Source: Caballeronia temeraria
GTDB lineage: Bacteria > Pseudomonadota > Gammaproteobacteria > Burkholderiales > Burkholderiaceae
DNA length: 64,000 bases
Direction of reading: 5' to 3'
NCBI RefSeq assembly: GCF_001544795.2
Contig: NZ_FCOI02000001.1
Span: 124,001-188,000 of the forward strand
Positions 46,472 through 57,343 of this stretch are shown in pieces (position 1 is the first letter of the stretch; each line of letters opens with the position of its first letter). The notes below the pieces were generated by a model. The model was not told where the DNA came from and made no database searches. It was given only the letters and a program-made list of their open reading frames with translations. The translations under genes and the position numbers were made by a program.

Positions 46472-47800
46472 TTACGCGTAGGCGCGGCGTCTGCCCGACA
46501 CGAGCAGCAAATAGCAGACCGCGCCGAGCGCGAGCGCGGGCAGCGTCGCGCCGAGATTCGGCAGCCATTGATTGATCGCGTGATAGGCCACGATGCCGAT
46601 GCCCCACGCGATGAACGCGCTGACATGCCAGCCGCCGGAGAAGCCGTAGCGGCCGTTGACATCGGCGAGCACGGCCGCTTCGATGCGGCGTTTGCGCACG
46701 ATGAAGTGATCCGCGAGCACGACGCCGAAGAGCGGCGCGAACACCGAGCCGATCAGCAGCAGGAAGTTCTGATACTTGCCCATCTCGACGACGAGCGCGA
46801 CGAGCGTGCACAGCGCGCCGAACGCCCACGAGAGCACCGGCACGCTGGCGCGCGCCCAGAACGTGCCCGTTGATACGGCGGCGGAGTGGATATCGGCGAA
46901 GGCGTTGTCGATTTCATCGATCAGGATGAGGAACAGCGCGATCCCGCCGCCCGCCTGCGCGAACGCGGTCGTGAGAAGCGCATCGCCGCCGCCCGCCGCG
47001 AGGCCGTAGATCGCGCCGAGCGCGTAGAACCACAGATTCGCGATGCCGTAGCCGAGCAGCGTGCCCCGGAACGCGCCGCCCGCGCTCTTGCCGAAGCGCG
47101 TGTAATCGGCGATCAGCGGCAGCCACGAAAGCGGCATCGCGACGACGAGATCGATGCCCGCGCCGAACGCCATCTCGCCGGTGCCGGGGCGCGCCATCAA
47201 CGCGGCGAGATCGTGCTTCGCGAGCAGATTCCACGTGAGCCAGCCCGCGCCGCCGAGCAGAAGCCAGATGCCCCAGGTCCGCAGGAAGCGCCGCACGAAG
47301 GAGAGCGGGCCGCTCACCGCGAGCACCGTGGCGAGCGCGCCGAAGATGAGCGTCCAGACGAGCGGCATCGACAGATGGAAGGATTGCTTCGCGAGGGCGT
47401 CGGCGGAATCGCGCATCACGATGATCTCGAACGAGCCCCAGCCGACAAGCTGGATCGCGTTGAGCACCGCCGGCACGGACGCGCCGCGCACGCCGAGTGT
47501 CGGTCTGAGCGACGACATCGCCGCGAGCCCCGTATCCGTGCCGACGACGCCCGCGAGCGCGAGCAGCAGGACGCCGATCACCGTGCCGATACAGATGGCC
47601 GCCAGCGCATGCGGCAGCGACAGGCCCGGCACCAGCAGCGCGCCCGCCTGCGCGACCAAGAGGCCGATGCCGAGCGAAAACCACAGCGCGAAGGCATCGC
47701 TCGTGCCGAATGCGCGCCGCTCCGGCGGCACGGGCATAAGCGGCGCGTACGTCGACGTTTCGCCGTGCGCCGCGGCGTTCGTGGTGTGCTCTTGCCCCAT
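46472..47800 (-). CDS. NCS1-family permease, CytX/CodB-like
   Basis: The product is 442 residues with about twelve membrane helices. Family marks are SLRPTLGVRGASVPAVLNA with GWGSFEIIVM, LPLIADYTRFGK and the late LFGVVLADHFIVRKR. It resembles the group named CytX, thought to import the thiamine precursor hydroxymethylpyrimidine, but cytosine or another nucleobase is also possible. I looked for a thiamine-pyrophosphate riboswitch in the 160 bases upstream and saw none, which weakens the thiamine link. It is convergent with the agmatinase-family gene and divergent from rarA. Confidence 0.82.
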   Translation of the reverse strand: MGQEHTTNAAAHGETSTYAPLMPVPPERRAFGTSDAFALWFSLGIGLLVAQAGALLVPGLSLPHALAAICIGTVIGVLLLALAGVVGTDTGLAAMSSLRPTLGVRGASVPAVLNAIQLVGWGSFEIIVMRDSADALAKQSFHLSMPLVWTLIFGALATVLAVSGPLSFVRRFLRTWGIWLLLGGAGWLTWNLLAKHDLAALMARPGTGEMAFGAGIDLVVAMPLSWLPLIADYTRFGKSAGGAFRGTLLGYGIANLWFYALGAIYGLAAGGGDALLTTAFAQAGGGIALFLILIDEIDNAFADIHSAAVSTGTFWARASVPVLSWAFGALCTLVALVVEMGKYQNFLLLIGSVFAPLFGVVLADHFIVRKRRIEAAVLADVNGRYGFSGGWHVSAFIAWGIGIVAYHAINQWLPNLGATLPALALGAVCYLLLVSGRRRAYA

Positions 47801-47960
47801 CGTATTGTGTCCTTATATGGATTGTTCAGGCGTGGTCGGAGCGGGTCGCGGCACTCCGGCTGTCATAATGACCCGATTCTGCGGCCAAGCCGCGCCTCTT
47901 GAGAAGCGCGAGATTATCGCCGCGATCCATCCAACTGCGTCAATCTGCATCGCACAGCAC

Positions 47961-49277
47961 ATGTTCGAAGAAAACCGTGGCACCGTTCCGCTCGCGGAAC
48001 GCCTGCGCCCCCGCACCATCGACGACGTGATCGGCCAGAAGCATCTGCTCGGGCAGAGCAAGCCGCTGCGCGTCGCGTTCGAATCGGGCGAGGCGCATTC
48101 GATGATTCTCTGGGGCCCGCCCGGCGTCGGCAAGACCACGCTCGCGCGCCTCATGGCCGATGCCTTCCACGCGCAGTTCATCTCGCTGTCGGCCGTGCTT
48201 TCAGGCGTCAAGGATATCCGCGAGGCGGTGGAAACGGCGCAGATCCATCGCGCGAACGGGCATCAGACGCTCGTGTTCGTCGACGAGGTGCATCGCTTCA
48301 ACAAGAGCCAGCAGGACGCGTTCTTGCCGCACGTCGAATCGGGGTTGTTCGTGTTCGTCGGCGCGACGACGGAAAATCCGTCGTTCGAGGTGAACAGCGC
48401 GTTGCTGTCGCGCGCGGCGGTCTATGTGCTGAAAAGCCTCGACGCCGATGAACTGAAGGAACTGCTCGAACGCGCGACGAAGGAACTCGGCGGCCTCACG
48501 TTCACCGACGAAGCCCGCGACGCGCTGATCGGTTCCGCCGACGGCGACGGCCGCAAGCTCCTGAACAATCTGGAAATCGTCGCGCGCGCGGCGGCGCAGC
48601 AAAAGCAGACGGATGTCGACGGCGCGCTGCTCGGCAGTGCTCTGGTGGAGAATCTGCGCCGCTTCGACAAGGGCGGCGACGCGTTCTACGATCAGATCAG
48701 CGCGCTGCATAAATCGGTGCGCGGCAGCAATCCGGACGGCGCGCTCTACTGGTTCTGCCGCATGCTCGACGGCGGCGCGGACCCGCGCTACATGGCGCGG
48801 CGCATCGTGCGCATGGCGTGGGAGGACATCGGCCTGGCCGACCCGCGCGGCGCGCGCATCGCGCTCGATGCAGCCGAGACCTACGAGCGGCTCGGCTCGC
48901 CGGAAGGCGAACTGGCGCTCGCGCAGGCGCTCATCTATCTGGCCGTCGCGCCGAAATCGAACGCGGGATACAACGCGTACAACGAGGCGCGGCGCTTCGT
49001 CGGCAAGGATCAGTCGCGCGGCGTGCCGGTTCATCTGCGCAACGCGCCGACCAAGCTGATGAAGGAACTGGGCTACGGCCACGAATATCGCTACGCGCAC
49101 GACGAACCGGACGCCTACGCAGCCGGCGAAACCTATTTGCCCGACGGCATGCGCGATCCGTACTGGTATCAGCCGACGCCGCGCGGGCTCGAAGGGAAGA
49201 TCGCCGACAAGCTCGCGCGTCTCGCCGAAGCGGACGACGCGTGGCGGCGCGAGCATCGCGACGACAAGAAGCGATGA
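47961..49277 (+). CDS. rarA: Replication-associated recombination protein A (MgsA/RarA AAA+ ATPase)
   Basis: The product is 438 residues. It acts at stalled replication forks. It starts [17 protein letters not shown], then [15 protein letters not shown], Walker [13 protein letters not shown], Walker [13 protein letters not shown] and sensor [10 protein letters not shown]. The C-terminal tetramer domain includes [14 protein letters not shown] and AYNEARRFV. The ATG at 47961 is the usual start. The long open frame upstream, to 47154, is a shadow of the divergent permease gene. serS follows 155 bases later; this order is common in betaproteobacteria. Confidence 0.96.
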   Translation: MFEENRGTVPLAERLRPRTIDDVIGQKHLLGQSKPLRVAFESGEAHSMILWGPPGVGKTTLARLMADAFHAQFISLSAVLSGVKDIREAVETAQIHRANGHQTLVFVDEVHRFNKSQQDAFLPHVESGLFVFVGATTENPSFEVNSALLSRAAVYVLKSLDADELKELLERATKELGGLTFTDEARDALIGSADGDGRKLLNNLEIVARAAAQQKQTDVDGALLGSALVENLRRFDKGGDAFYDQISALHKSVRGSNPDGALYWFCRMLDGGADPRYMARRIVRMAWEDIGLADPRGARIALDAAETYERLGSPEGELALAQALIYLAVAPKSNAGYNAYNEARRFVGKDQSRGVPVHLRNAPTKLMKELGYGHEYRYAHDEPDAYAAGETYLPDGMRDPYWYQPTPRGLEGKIADKLARLAEADDAWRREHRDDKKR

Positions 49278-49381
49278 GAAGCAGGGATGACAAGCAGCGA
49301 TGAAATCGCCAGTGTTCGTTTCGCGCGCGCGTAAATCGCGTTTCGCGAAGCGGATCACCGATCCCGCGCGGCGCGCGATGA

Positions 49382-50731
<1,350 letters not shown>

Positions 50732-50832
50732 CGTTTATTTTCAAAAAGGGGCTTGGAAAGCACGAAAGGGTTGGATATACTTTCGTTCTTCGTTGAGCAA
50801 CGACCGGTTCACGAAGACCCGAAAGGGTAGCC

Positions 50833-50923
<91 letters not shown>

Positions 50924-50930
50924 AAACATA

Positions 50931-50962
50931 AAACCCCGCAAGTCGCAAGACTTGCGGGGTTT
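50931..50962 (+). terminator. Terminator after tRNA-Ser(CGA)
   Basis: A 14-bp perfect stem (50931-50944 with 50949-50962) with a GCAA tetraloop is followed by a T-rich stretch. It lies 7 bases after the tRNA and could work in both directions. Confidence 0.88.
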
Positions 50963-51022
50963 TGCTTTTGGGCCTGCTTCTAGCGGCTCCGCTTCGTCGA
51001 AGCGGAGCACTCCTTCAGTTCT

Positions 51023-51373
51023 TCAAGTCGTGCATCGCGCGATATCGAAGCGCAGTTCCGGCTCCGGCACGCCGCCATCATCGCTCGAGGACTGCTGCAC
51101 CTTCACGACCGATCCATATGCCGAAGGCGTGAGCGTGACGAGCCACGCGTTCGATCCGACCAGCAATTCAGTCGATCCCTGATCGCGTCTCGTCTGCGCG
51201 GAAGGAATCATGCGTTGCAGACAACTCGATATATCCGACGCAGCGCGCGCCGACGAAACATAAATCACGGGCGCCGATGCGCGCAGTTCAGGGCCGCTCG
51301 TCGAGCTGCATGCTGAAAGAGCGGCGACGCCCGGCAATACGGCGCAAAGGAAAGCAAATCGATGCAGGTTCAT
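51023..51373 (-). CDS. Small lipoprotein of unknown function
   Basis: The product is 116 residues. A lipoprotein signal (FAFLCAVLPGVAALSAC) ends in the lipobox LSAC. The mature part (SSTSGPELRASAPVIYVSSA...) has a further Cys pair (SSCLQRM and ARCTT) and a beta-rich end. I do not recognise a family with certainty. Similar short lipoproteins exist in Burkholderia relatives. The ATG at 51373 has GGAG four bases upstream. Its role may be structural or in envelope sensing. Confidence 0.75.
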   Translation of the reverse strand: MNLHRFAFLCAVLPGVAALSACSSTSGPELRASAPVIYVSSARAASDISSCLQRMIPSAQTRRDQGSTELLVGSNAWLVTLTPSAYGSVVKVQQSSSDDGGVPEPELRFDIARCTT

Positions 51374-51624
51374 AACACTCCGGCGGGTCAAAAGTCGCGC
51401 CACTAAAACACAAACGGGCGCTCATCACAAGGGCGAACGACGACGGCCGCGCATGCGCAAACAACGTTGCATGAAGCCTCGAAAATGCAGCGCCGATGCG
51501 CCTTTGCGAGCGGAGGAACCGCGTGGGAGTGCTATCATCGGCCCCATTGTCCTCGCGCGCCGTCCGTCTCGAACATCGGCGAAAAGGCGCGCGCGAGGCG
51601 GCACGAACCCATTCGCATTGCTCA

Positions 51625-52407
51625 ATGGCCATCACGCTCAAGACACCCGCCGACATCGAAAAGTTGCGCATCTCCGGCCGCATGGCCGCCGAAGTCCTCG
51701 CGATGATCGCCGAACACGTCCGCCCGGGCGCCACCACCGACGAACTCGACGCCATCTGCAATCGCTTCATCGTCAACGAACTGAAGGCCGTACCCGCGAA
51801 CGTCGGTTACATGGGCTTTCCGAAGACGATTTGTACATCGGTGAATCACGTCGTGTGCCACGGCATTCCCGGCGCGAAGGAATTGAAGGACGGCGACATC
51901 ATCAACATCGACGTCGCGATCATCAAGGACGGCTACTACGGCGACACGAGCCGGATGTACTACGCAGGCACGCCCAGCGAACAGGCGCGCCGTCTCACCG
52001 AGACCACCTACGAAGCGATGGTCGCCGGCATGCGCGAAGTGCGCCCCGGCGCGACGCTCGGCGACGTCGGCGCGGCGATTCAGAGCGTCGCGCATCGCGA
52101 AGGCTTTTCGGTGGTGCGCGAGTATTGCGGCCACGGCATCGGCCGCGTGTATCACGAAGATCCGCAAGTGCTGCACTACGGTCAGCGCGGCGCAGGACTG
52201 CGCCTGAAGCCGGGCCTCGTCTTCACGATCGAGCCGATGATCAACGCGGGCCGCGCCGCCACGCAGCAGTCGCGCGACGGCTGGACCGTGACCACGAAGG
52301 ACCGCTCGCTGTCCGCGCAATGGGAGCACATGGTCGCCGTCACCGAAGACGGCTTCGAAGTGCTCACGCCGTGGCCGGACGGCACGGGAAGCTACGCTGC
52401 GCCATGA
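51625..52407 (+). CDS. map: Methionine aminopeptidase type I
   Basis: The product is 260 residues. It removes the first Met from new proteins. The five metal ligands are visible in VCHGIPGAK (substrate His), NIDVAIIKDGYYGDTSRMY (two Asp), EYCGHGIGR (His), FTIEPMIN (Glu) and the last Glu in SAQWEHMVAVT. The ATG at 51625 (MAITLKTPADIEKLR) is the normal start. In this window it is not next to rpsB and is probably a second copy. A small TTCG-loop hairpin (52464-52477) lies after the gene. Confidence 0.95.
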   Translation: MAITLKTPADIEKLRISGRMAAEVLAMIAEHVRPGATTDELDAICNRFIVNELKAVPANVGYMGFPKTICTSVNHVVCHGIPGAKELKDGDIINIDVAIIKDGYYGDTSRMYYAGTPSEQARRLTETTYEAMVAGMREVRPGATLGDVGAAIQSVAHREGFSVVREYCGHGIGRVYHEDPQVLHYGQRGAGLRLKPGLVFTIEPMINAGRAATQQSRDGWTVTTKDRSLSAQWEHMVAVTEDGFEVLTPWPDGTGSYAAP

Positions 52408-52568
52408 GCGAATGCGCGGCCTGCCGTGTGCGTTGCAAAGCACTTTCCAGGATTTAGGAATTGACGGGTTCGCCCGTTCGGTTGAAGCTATGCCAATGGC
52501 CAGAGCGCCGGACCGGCCGACAGAGCCGCACGCGCATCCCGCCTGAAAGCCAGAGAGAAATAGTCTGC

Positions 52569-53105
52569 ATGAGCGTCCGCATGAGTCCTTCCTTGACCGT
52601 CAGCCGCATCGCCGCGCAACAAGGTTCGGTTTTGCGCGAGCTTCGCACGGCGTCGCTGCGCGAAGCGCCATACGCGTTCGGCGAAACGCTGGAAGATGCG
52701 CTGCTGGTCGATCCTTCGTCTTTCGATGACACCGCGGCGCTGCACTCGACCTCGCCCCGGCTCGCGACGTTTCTGCTCTACACCGAAGGCCATCCCTGCG
52801 GTCTCGTGCACGCCTATGTCGAAGAGACGCCGAGCGAGCGCGCGTTCGTGAATGCGCTGTGGGTCGCGCCAGCCGTGCGGCATCTGCGCGGCGGCGAACT
52901 GCTCGTGAACGTCGCGTCGCAATGGCTTGCGCAGCTTGGCGTGTCCGAGGTGCACGCATGGATCTCCGAGGAGAACCGAACCGCGGTGCGCTTCTACGAG
53001 CGCCTCGGTTTCGGTCCCACCGGCGATCGTCGCGCGATGCCGTCGCACGAGGAAGAAGCCGAGTCGCTCTTCGTGCGCCACCTGCACCCCGACGAAGACG
53101 CCTGA
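52569..53105 (+). CDS. GNAT-family N-acetyltransferase
   Basis: The product is 178 residues. It is a single GNAT domain, with the acetyl-CoA loop AVRHLRGGELLVNVA and the late EENRTAVRFYERLGFGPTG, the hallmark of the fold. The substrate is unknown. The ATG at 52569 (MSVRMSPSLTVSRIA) was chosen; it has only a weak ribosome binding site, and a second ATG at 52581 is possible. It is downstream of map by 161 bases, with the hairpin between, so it is likely separate. Confidence 0.88.
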   Translation: MSVRMSPSLTVSRIAAQQGSVLRELRTASLREAPYAFGETLEDALLVDPSSFDDTAALHSTSPRLATFLLYTEGHPCGLVHAYVEETPSERAFVNALWVAPAVRHLRGGELLVNVASQWLAQLGVSEVHAWISEENRTAVRFYERLGFGPTGDRRAMPSHEEEAESLFVRHLHPDEDA

Positions 53106-53238
53106 CGCGCGTCGCATTCAGGTCCGTCTTGCGCGTTCTTGTCGCGCGCTTCTCGTTTTCGTTCGCTGAAATCGGTCTCAAAAATTATGGCCGTGTGCGG
53201 CAACGCCTGTAAAATACGCAAAATTTTTGGCCGTTCCT

Positions 53239-54006
53239 ATGTCGCTCAACAAAACGCCCTTCTTCGAACTGCGCAGCGGCTCCGTCGACACGCTTCTCTT
53301 CGTCGTCAAGACTCCCGACCTCGATGCCCTCCGCACCGAACTGACGCGGCGCTTCGAAGCGACTCCCGAATTCTTCGCGGGCGATGTCGTCGCCATCGAC
53401 GTGCGGCGTCTTGCTGAAGGCGAACGTGTCTCGCTGCCGGATCTGGAGAAAGTGCTGAACGACGTGCGCATGCGCCCGATCGGCATCGTCGCGCTGCCCG
53501 CGCAGACGTGGGCGATCCAGTGGGCGAACGCGGGCGGCCTGCCGATTCTCGAAGCGCGCGACCGGCGCGGCGCGCCGAAGCCTTCCGCCGACGAAGCGAA
53601 GCCGAACACCGAAGCCGCCGCCGTGATCGAAGCCGCGGTCGCGAATACGCCGCCGCCGCCCGCGCTGCCGGCGCCGGCGACCATCATCGACCGTCCGTTG
53701 CGCTCGGGCCAGCAGGTCTACGCGAAGGGCGATCTGATCGTGCTCGGGCTCGTGTCGTACGGGGCCGAGGTGATCGCCGAAGGCAATATCCATATCTATG
53801 CGCCGTTGCGGGGCCGCGCGCTCGCGGGCGTGCACGGCAATCTCGACGCGCGCATCTTCTGCACCTGTCTCGAGCCGGAACTCATCTCCATCGCGGGTAT
53901 CTACCGGACGACCGAGAACCCGCTGCCGGCCGACGTGCTCAGCAAGCCGGTGCAGATCTGGCTGAACGAAGAAAAACTGATGATCGAACCGCTGCGTCTC
54001 ACCTGA
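53239..54006 (+). CDS. minC: Septum-site determining protein MinC
   Basis: The product is 255 residues. It blocks FtsZ assembly away from mid-cell. The N-terminal domain (about 1-110) begins [22 protein letters not shown] Pro/Ala linker (about 115-155) follows, and the C-terminal beta-helix ([26 protein letters not shown] in parts) binds MinD. The start at 53239 lacks a clear ribosome binding site, and an in-frame TTG lies at 53227. It is the first gene of minCDE. Confidence 0.96.
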   Translation: MSLNKTPFFELRSGSVDTLLFVVKTPDLDALRTELTRRFEATPEFFAGDVVAIDVRRLAEGERVSLPDLEKVLNDVRMRPIGIVALPAQTWAIQWANAGGLPILEARDRRGAPKPSADEAKPNTEAAAVIEAAVANTPPPPALPAPATIIDRPLRSGQQVYAKGDLIVLGLVSYGAEVIAEGNIHIYAPLRGRALAGVHGNLDARIFCTCLEPELISIAGIYRTTENPLPADVLSKPVQIWLNEEKLMIEPLRLT

Positions 54007-54096
54007 CGAGAGTTGTATCGATTCGCGCGCCCGATGCCCTTTGCGCGCGCTCGAAGGCAACGCAAGCGGACTTATTGACGAACACAAGGTACTTGT

Positions 54097-54912
54097 ATGG
54101 CAAAAATCATTGTGGTGACTTCGGGGAAGGGCGGCGTCGGCAAGACGACCACCAGCGCGAGCTTCGCATCGGCGCTCGCATTGCGCGGCCACAAGACGGC
54201 CGTGATCGACTTCGACGTCGGTCTGCGCAATCTCGACCTCATCATGGGTTGCGAACGCCGCGTGGTGTACGACCTGATCAACGTCATTCAGGGCGAGGCG
54301 AATCTGCATCAGGCGCTCATCAAGGACAAAAAGTGCGAAAACCTCTACATCCTGCCGGCCTCGCAGACGCGCGATAAGGACGCGCTCACGCTCGAAGGCG
54401 TCGAGAAGGTCATCAACGAACTGATCAAGATGGACTTCGAGTACATCGTCTGCGATTCGCCGGCGGGTATCGAATCCGGCGCGCTGATGGCGATGCACTT
54501 CGCCGACGAGGCGCTCATCGTGACGAATCCGGAAGTGTCGTCCGTGCGCGATTCGGACCGCATTCTCGGCATCCTGTCGTCGAAGACCAAGCGTGCGGTC
54601 GAAGGCAAGGAACCGGTCAAGGAACATCTGCTCATCACGCGCTACAACCCGAAGCGCGTGAGCGAGGGCGAAATGCTGTCGCTCTCCGACATCCAGGAAA
54701 TCCTGCGCATCGACCTGATCGGCGTGATTCCGGAATCGGAAGCGGTGCTGCATGCATCGAACCAGGGCCTGCCGGCCGTGCATCTGGATGGCACGGACGT
54801 CGCGGAATCGTACAAGGACGTGGTGTCGCGTTTCCTCGGCGAGGAAAAGGCGCTGCGCTTCACCGATTATCAAAAGCCCGGTTTGCTGCAACGCATCTTC
54901 GGCACCAAGTAA
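54097..54912 (+). CDS. minD: Septum-site determining ATPase MinD
   Basis: The product is 271 residues. It is a membrane-bound ParA-type ATPase that carries MinC to the membrane and oscillates with MinE. It has the deviant Walker A GKGGVGKTT (residues 10-18), the switch region VIDFDVGLRNLDLIMGCE and SPAGIESGALMAM. The C-terminal amphipathic helix (GLLQRIFGTK) targets the membrane. It lies 90 bases after minC and 9 bases before minE. Confidence 0.98.
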   Translation: MAKIIVVTSGKGGVGKTTTSASFASALALRGHKTAVIDFDVGLRNLDLIMGCERRVVYDLINVIQGEANLHQALIKDKKCENLYILPASQTRDKDALTLEGVEKVINELIKMDFEYIVCDSPAGIESGALMAMHFADEALIVTNPEVSSVRDSDRILGILSSKTKRAVEGKEPVKEHLLITRYNPKRVSEGEMLSLSDIQEILRIDLIGVIPESEAVLHASNQGLPAVHLDGTDVAESYKDVVSRFLGEEKALRFTDYQKPGLLQRIFGTK

Positions 54913-54921
54913 GGGGACGCA

Positions 54922-55176
54922 ATGTCGATTCTTTCGTTTTTGCTGGGCGAGAAGAAGAAGTCCGCTACGGTCGCGAAGGAACGCTTGCAGTTGATCATTG
55001 CGCACGAGCGCGCGGGTGGCAAAGCCGCCGCCGATTATCTGCCGGCGTTGCAACGGGAACTGGTTGCCGTGATTTCGAAGTACGTGAAGATCTCCGATGA
55101 CGATATTCGAGTGAGTCTCGAACGTCAGGACGATCTGGAAGTGCTGGAAGTGAAGATCGAGATTCCGCAGGCGTAA
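54922..55176 (+). CDS. minE: Cell division topological specificity factor MinE
   Basis: The product is 84 residues, the normal size. It drives MinD off the membrane. The start [20 protein letters not shown] carries the membrane-binding and MinD-binding helix, and the C-terminal dimer domain ends KIEIPQA. An AAGGGGAC site lies 2-9 bases before the ATG. A strong stem-loop follows the gene. Confidence 0.97.
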   Translation: MSILSFLLGEKKKSATVAKERLQLIIAHERAGGKAAADYLPALQRELVAVISKYVKISDDDIRVSLERQDDLEVLEVKIEIPQA

Positions 55177-55234
55177 GACACACGCCCGCGAGCGCCGCGC
55201 GTCCGGTTCAGGATGCGCTTGCCGCCGGAAAATG

Positions 55235-55272
55235 CAAAAGCCAGGATCGGGCGATCCTGGCTTTTGTTTTTG
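55235..55272. terminator. Bidirectional terminator between minE and the CLC gene
   Basis: A 13-bp stem or longer (55236-55248 with 55253-55265) with a 4-base loop is followed by a T-rich run on the plus strand and preceded by A on the other side. It serves two convergent genes. Confidence 0.88.
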
Positions 55273-55293
55273 TTCGTGACAAACGTTTGCGCG

Positions 55294-56646
55294 TTATCGG
55301 CTTTCCTTGCCTTCGTCTGGCACTTCCGGTGACGGCGCGGGTTTCGGCAGCGGCGTCATATACCGCTCCGACAGCGCCTCGTACAGCGGCGGCGCGAAGA
55401 GACGCGACACGCGGCTCGATATCAAGGCCGTCGCCATCAGCGAGATGACGAGCGCGTGGCCGTCGATCATCTCCATCACGATGACGAAAGCCGTGATCGG
55501 CGATTGCGTGACGGCGGCGAGATAGCCGACCATCGCGAGCGCGATGAGCATCGGCAGCGACATCCGCGGGAAGAGCGTGTGCAGCGCGTTGCCGAAACCC
55601 GCGCCGATCGACAGCGAAGGCGCGAAGATGCCGCCCGGAATGCCGGGAAGATAGGAGCCGATCATCGAAATCATCTTCAGGAGCGGATAGAGCATCGAGA
55701 GCTGTTCGCGCCCTTCGAGCAGGCCGCGCGCCTCGGCGTAACCGCTGCCGAAAGTCGTGCCGCCCGCGAGTAATCCGACGACCGCGATGACGAAGCCGCA
55801 GAGCGCGGCGAACGCGACCGGCCGCGTTGCGTGCAGATGCCGCAGCGACGCGGGAATCCATTTGCTCGTGTTGAGCAGCAGCCAGCAGAAGACGCCGCCC
55901 GCGATGCCGGTGACGATGCCCGTCAGCACGATCGCCGCCACGAAGAATCGCGGAAAGAGCGCGCCCGCCTGGATGGTGCCGAAGTACGTGTAATTGCCGC
56001 TCAACCCGAGCGCCACGACGCCCGCGATGATGATGCCCGTGATGAGCACGCCGCTCGTGCGCGCCTCGAAGCTGCGCGTGAGCTCCTCGATCGCGAACAC
56101 GATTCCCGCGAGCGGCGTGTTGAACGCCGCCGACAAACCGGCCGCCGCGCCGGCGAGCACGAGTTGCCGTTCGATGAGCGAATTGGAGCGCGGAAAGAAG
56201 CGCCGCATGTTGAACATCAGCGCGGCGCCGACCTGCACGGTCGGACCTTCGCGGCCGATGGTGAGCCCGCCGAGTATCGCGATGAACGACACGGCGATCT
56301 TCGCGACGAGAATCCGCCACGTGAGGAGCCGCCCGCCCGCCGCGGACGTCGGCCCGTGGAGCACGGCGATCACCTGAGGAATGCCGCTGCCTTCGGATCC
56401 GCGGAAAAAACTTCGCGTGATGAAGACGCAGAGCGCGGCGGCGGCGGGCGTGATGACGAGCGGCAGCCACGCATGCGCGCTGCGCACGTCGGAAAAGAGG
56501 CTGAAGCCCCAGTCGATCAGACGCGCGTAGTAGACGGCGACGAGGCCGACGAGAATCGCGCCGAGCCAGAAGATGCCGTAGCGGCGCCAGAGGCTGCGCG
56601 TGCGCCGCGCGGTGATGACGGAGAGGGAACGGAGCGCCCGGATCAT
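55294..56646 (-). CDS. CLC-family chloride channel or antiporter
   Basis: The product is 450 residues with about ten helices. The three anion-binding motifs are complete: GSEGSGIPQVIA, GREGPTVQVGAAL and GGIFAPSLSIGAG. The ion-gate Glu is in GREGP. The position of the proton Glu (Glu203 in Escherichia coli ClcA) cannot be judged safely by eye, so channel and antiporter remain open. The ATG at 56646 has no strong ribosome binding site. It is the convergent neighbour of minE. Confidence 0.93.
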   Translation of the reverse strand: MIRALRSLSVITARRTRSLWRRYGIFWLGAILVGLVAVYYARLIDWGFSLFSDVRSAHAWLPLVITPAAAALCVFITRSFFRGSEGSGIPQVIAVLHGPTSAAGGRLLTWRILVAKIAVSFIAILGGLTIGREGPTVQVGAALMFNMRRFFPRSNSLIERQLVLAGAAAGLSAAFNTPLAGIVFAIEELTRSFEARTSGVLITGIIIAGVVALGLSGNYTYFGTIQAGALFPRFFVAAIVLTGIVTGIAGGVFCWLLLNTSKWIPASLRHLHATRPVAFAALCGFVIAVVGLLAGGTTFGSGYAEARGLLEGREQLSMLYPLLKMISMIGSYLPGIPGGIFAPSLSIGAGFGNALHTLFPRMSLPMLIALAMVGYLAAVTQSPITAFVIVMEMIDGHALVISLMATALISSRVSRLFAPPLYEALSERYMTPLPKPAPSPEVPDEGKESR

Positions 56647-56904
56647 ACGATGGCCGTTTCAAAAACGACGAACGTGGAGTGTCTTACCGGAGCCAGAAAA
56701 AAGAACAGGCGCGAGGCTTTCGCCGGGCGCCCAAGAAACGCTCCCGCCATAAGCAGGAGCGGAGAGGAGAAGAGAGCCATACGTTCGAACCGACAAGCAG
56801 CCCGCACGAACAGCATTACTTGCTCAGAGTGCGCGCGCGAGGGAAAGTTCAACCGGTTTGAGATTTTTTTGCAGGTCCGATGGGCGAACGCGGTGCGGTC
56901 CGCG

Positions 56905-57084
56905 TCAGGCCGTCAGCATTTCGAAGGCGAGCACCGCCAGGAACGCGCCGACATTCGCGACGACCGCTTCGAAGAGCACGCCTCGCCATGTCGCGGGCCG
57001 GAATTTCACGGCGAGCAACAAAGCGGTCAGGAGTGCGATAGCGATGATTGCGACGAGATGAGAACTCTGCAGATGAATGCGCAT
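56905..57084 (-). CDS. Small two-helix membrane protein, 59 residues
   Basis: The product is 59 residues. MRIHLQSSHLVAIIAIALLT leads into a first membrane helix, then the charged KFRPATWRG, then a second helix (VVANVGAFLAVLAFEML). The ATG at 57084 is preceded by GGGAGG at an ideal distance, and there is no competing long gene on either strand. I do not know the family. The helix-loop-helix shape resembles small envelope-stress proteins. It lies alone between the CLC and OpgC-like genes. Confidence 0.72.
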   Translation of the reverse strand: MRIHLQSSHLVAIIAIALLTALLLAVKFRPATWRGVLFEAVVANVGAFLAVLAFEMLTA

Positions 57085-57343
57085 ATCGGCCTCCCATTTG
57101 GCTCGCGGTACTACTTTCCGCGAATCGTTTTTGTCGAACTTCTTTCGAGTATAGGCAGCGGCATATTGACTGGAAAGCGGACAAAAAAGTCACTTTGCCG
57201 CCAGCTTGCCGACTGGCATCGAGTGTTAATTTAAATACTCGTTGATTAAGGGAATTTTCTCTCTGGGCTAGGTACAAACCCCGTATGTGCGCCAGCCAGC
57301 CCGGCGGCGCGCGGAAACCGCAGGTTCGTGGAGCATTTGCCAG

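Noticed and set aside
47801..47960. Possible thiamine-pyrophosphate riboswitch upstream of the CytX-like gene
   Set aside because: I could not find the CTGAGA and ACCTGATCTGG-type conserved boxes on the minus strand.
56858..57061. Plus-strand frame of 67 codons overlapping the small membrane protein
   Set aside because: No ribosome binding site and no hydrophobic or domain pattern. The minus-strand frame has both.
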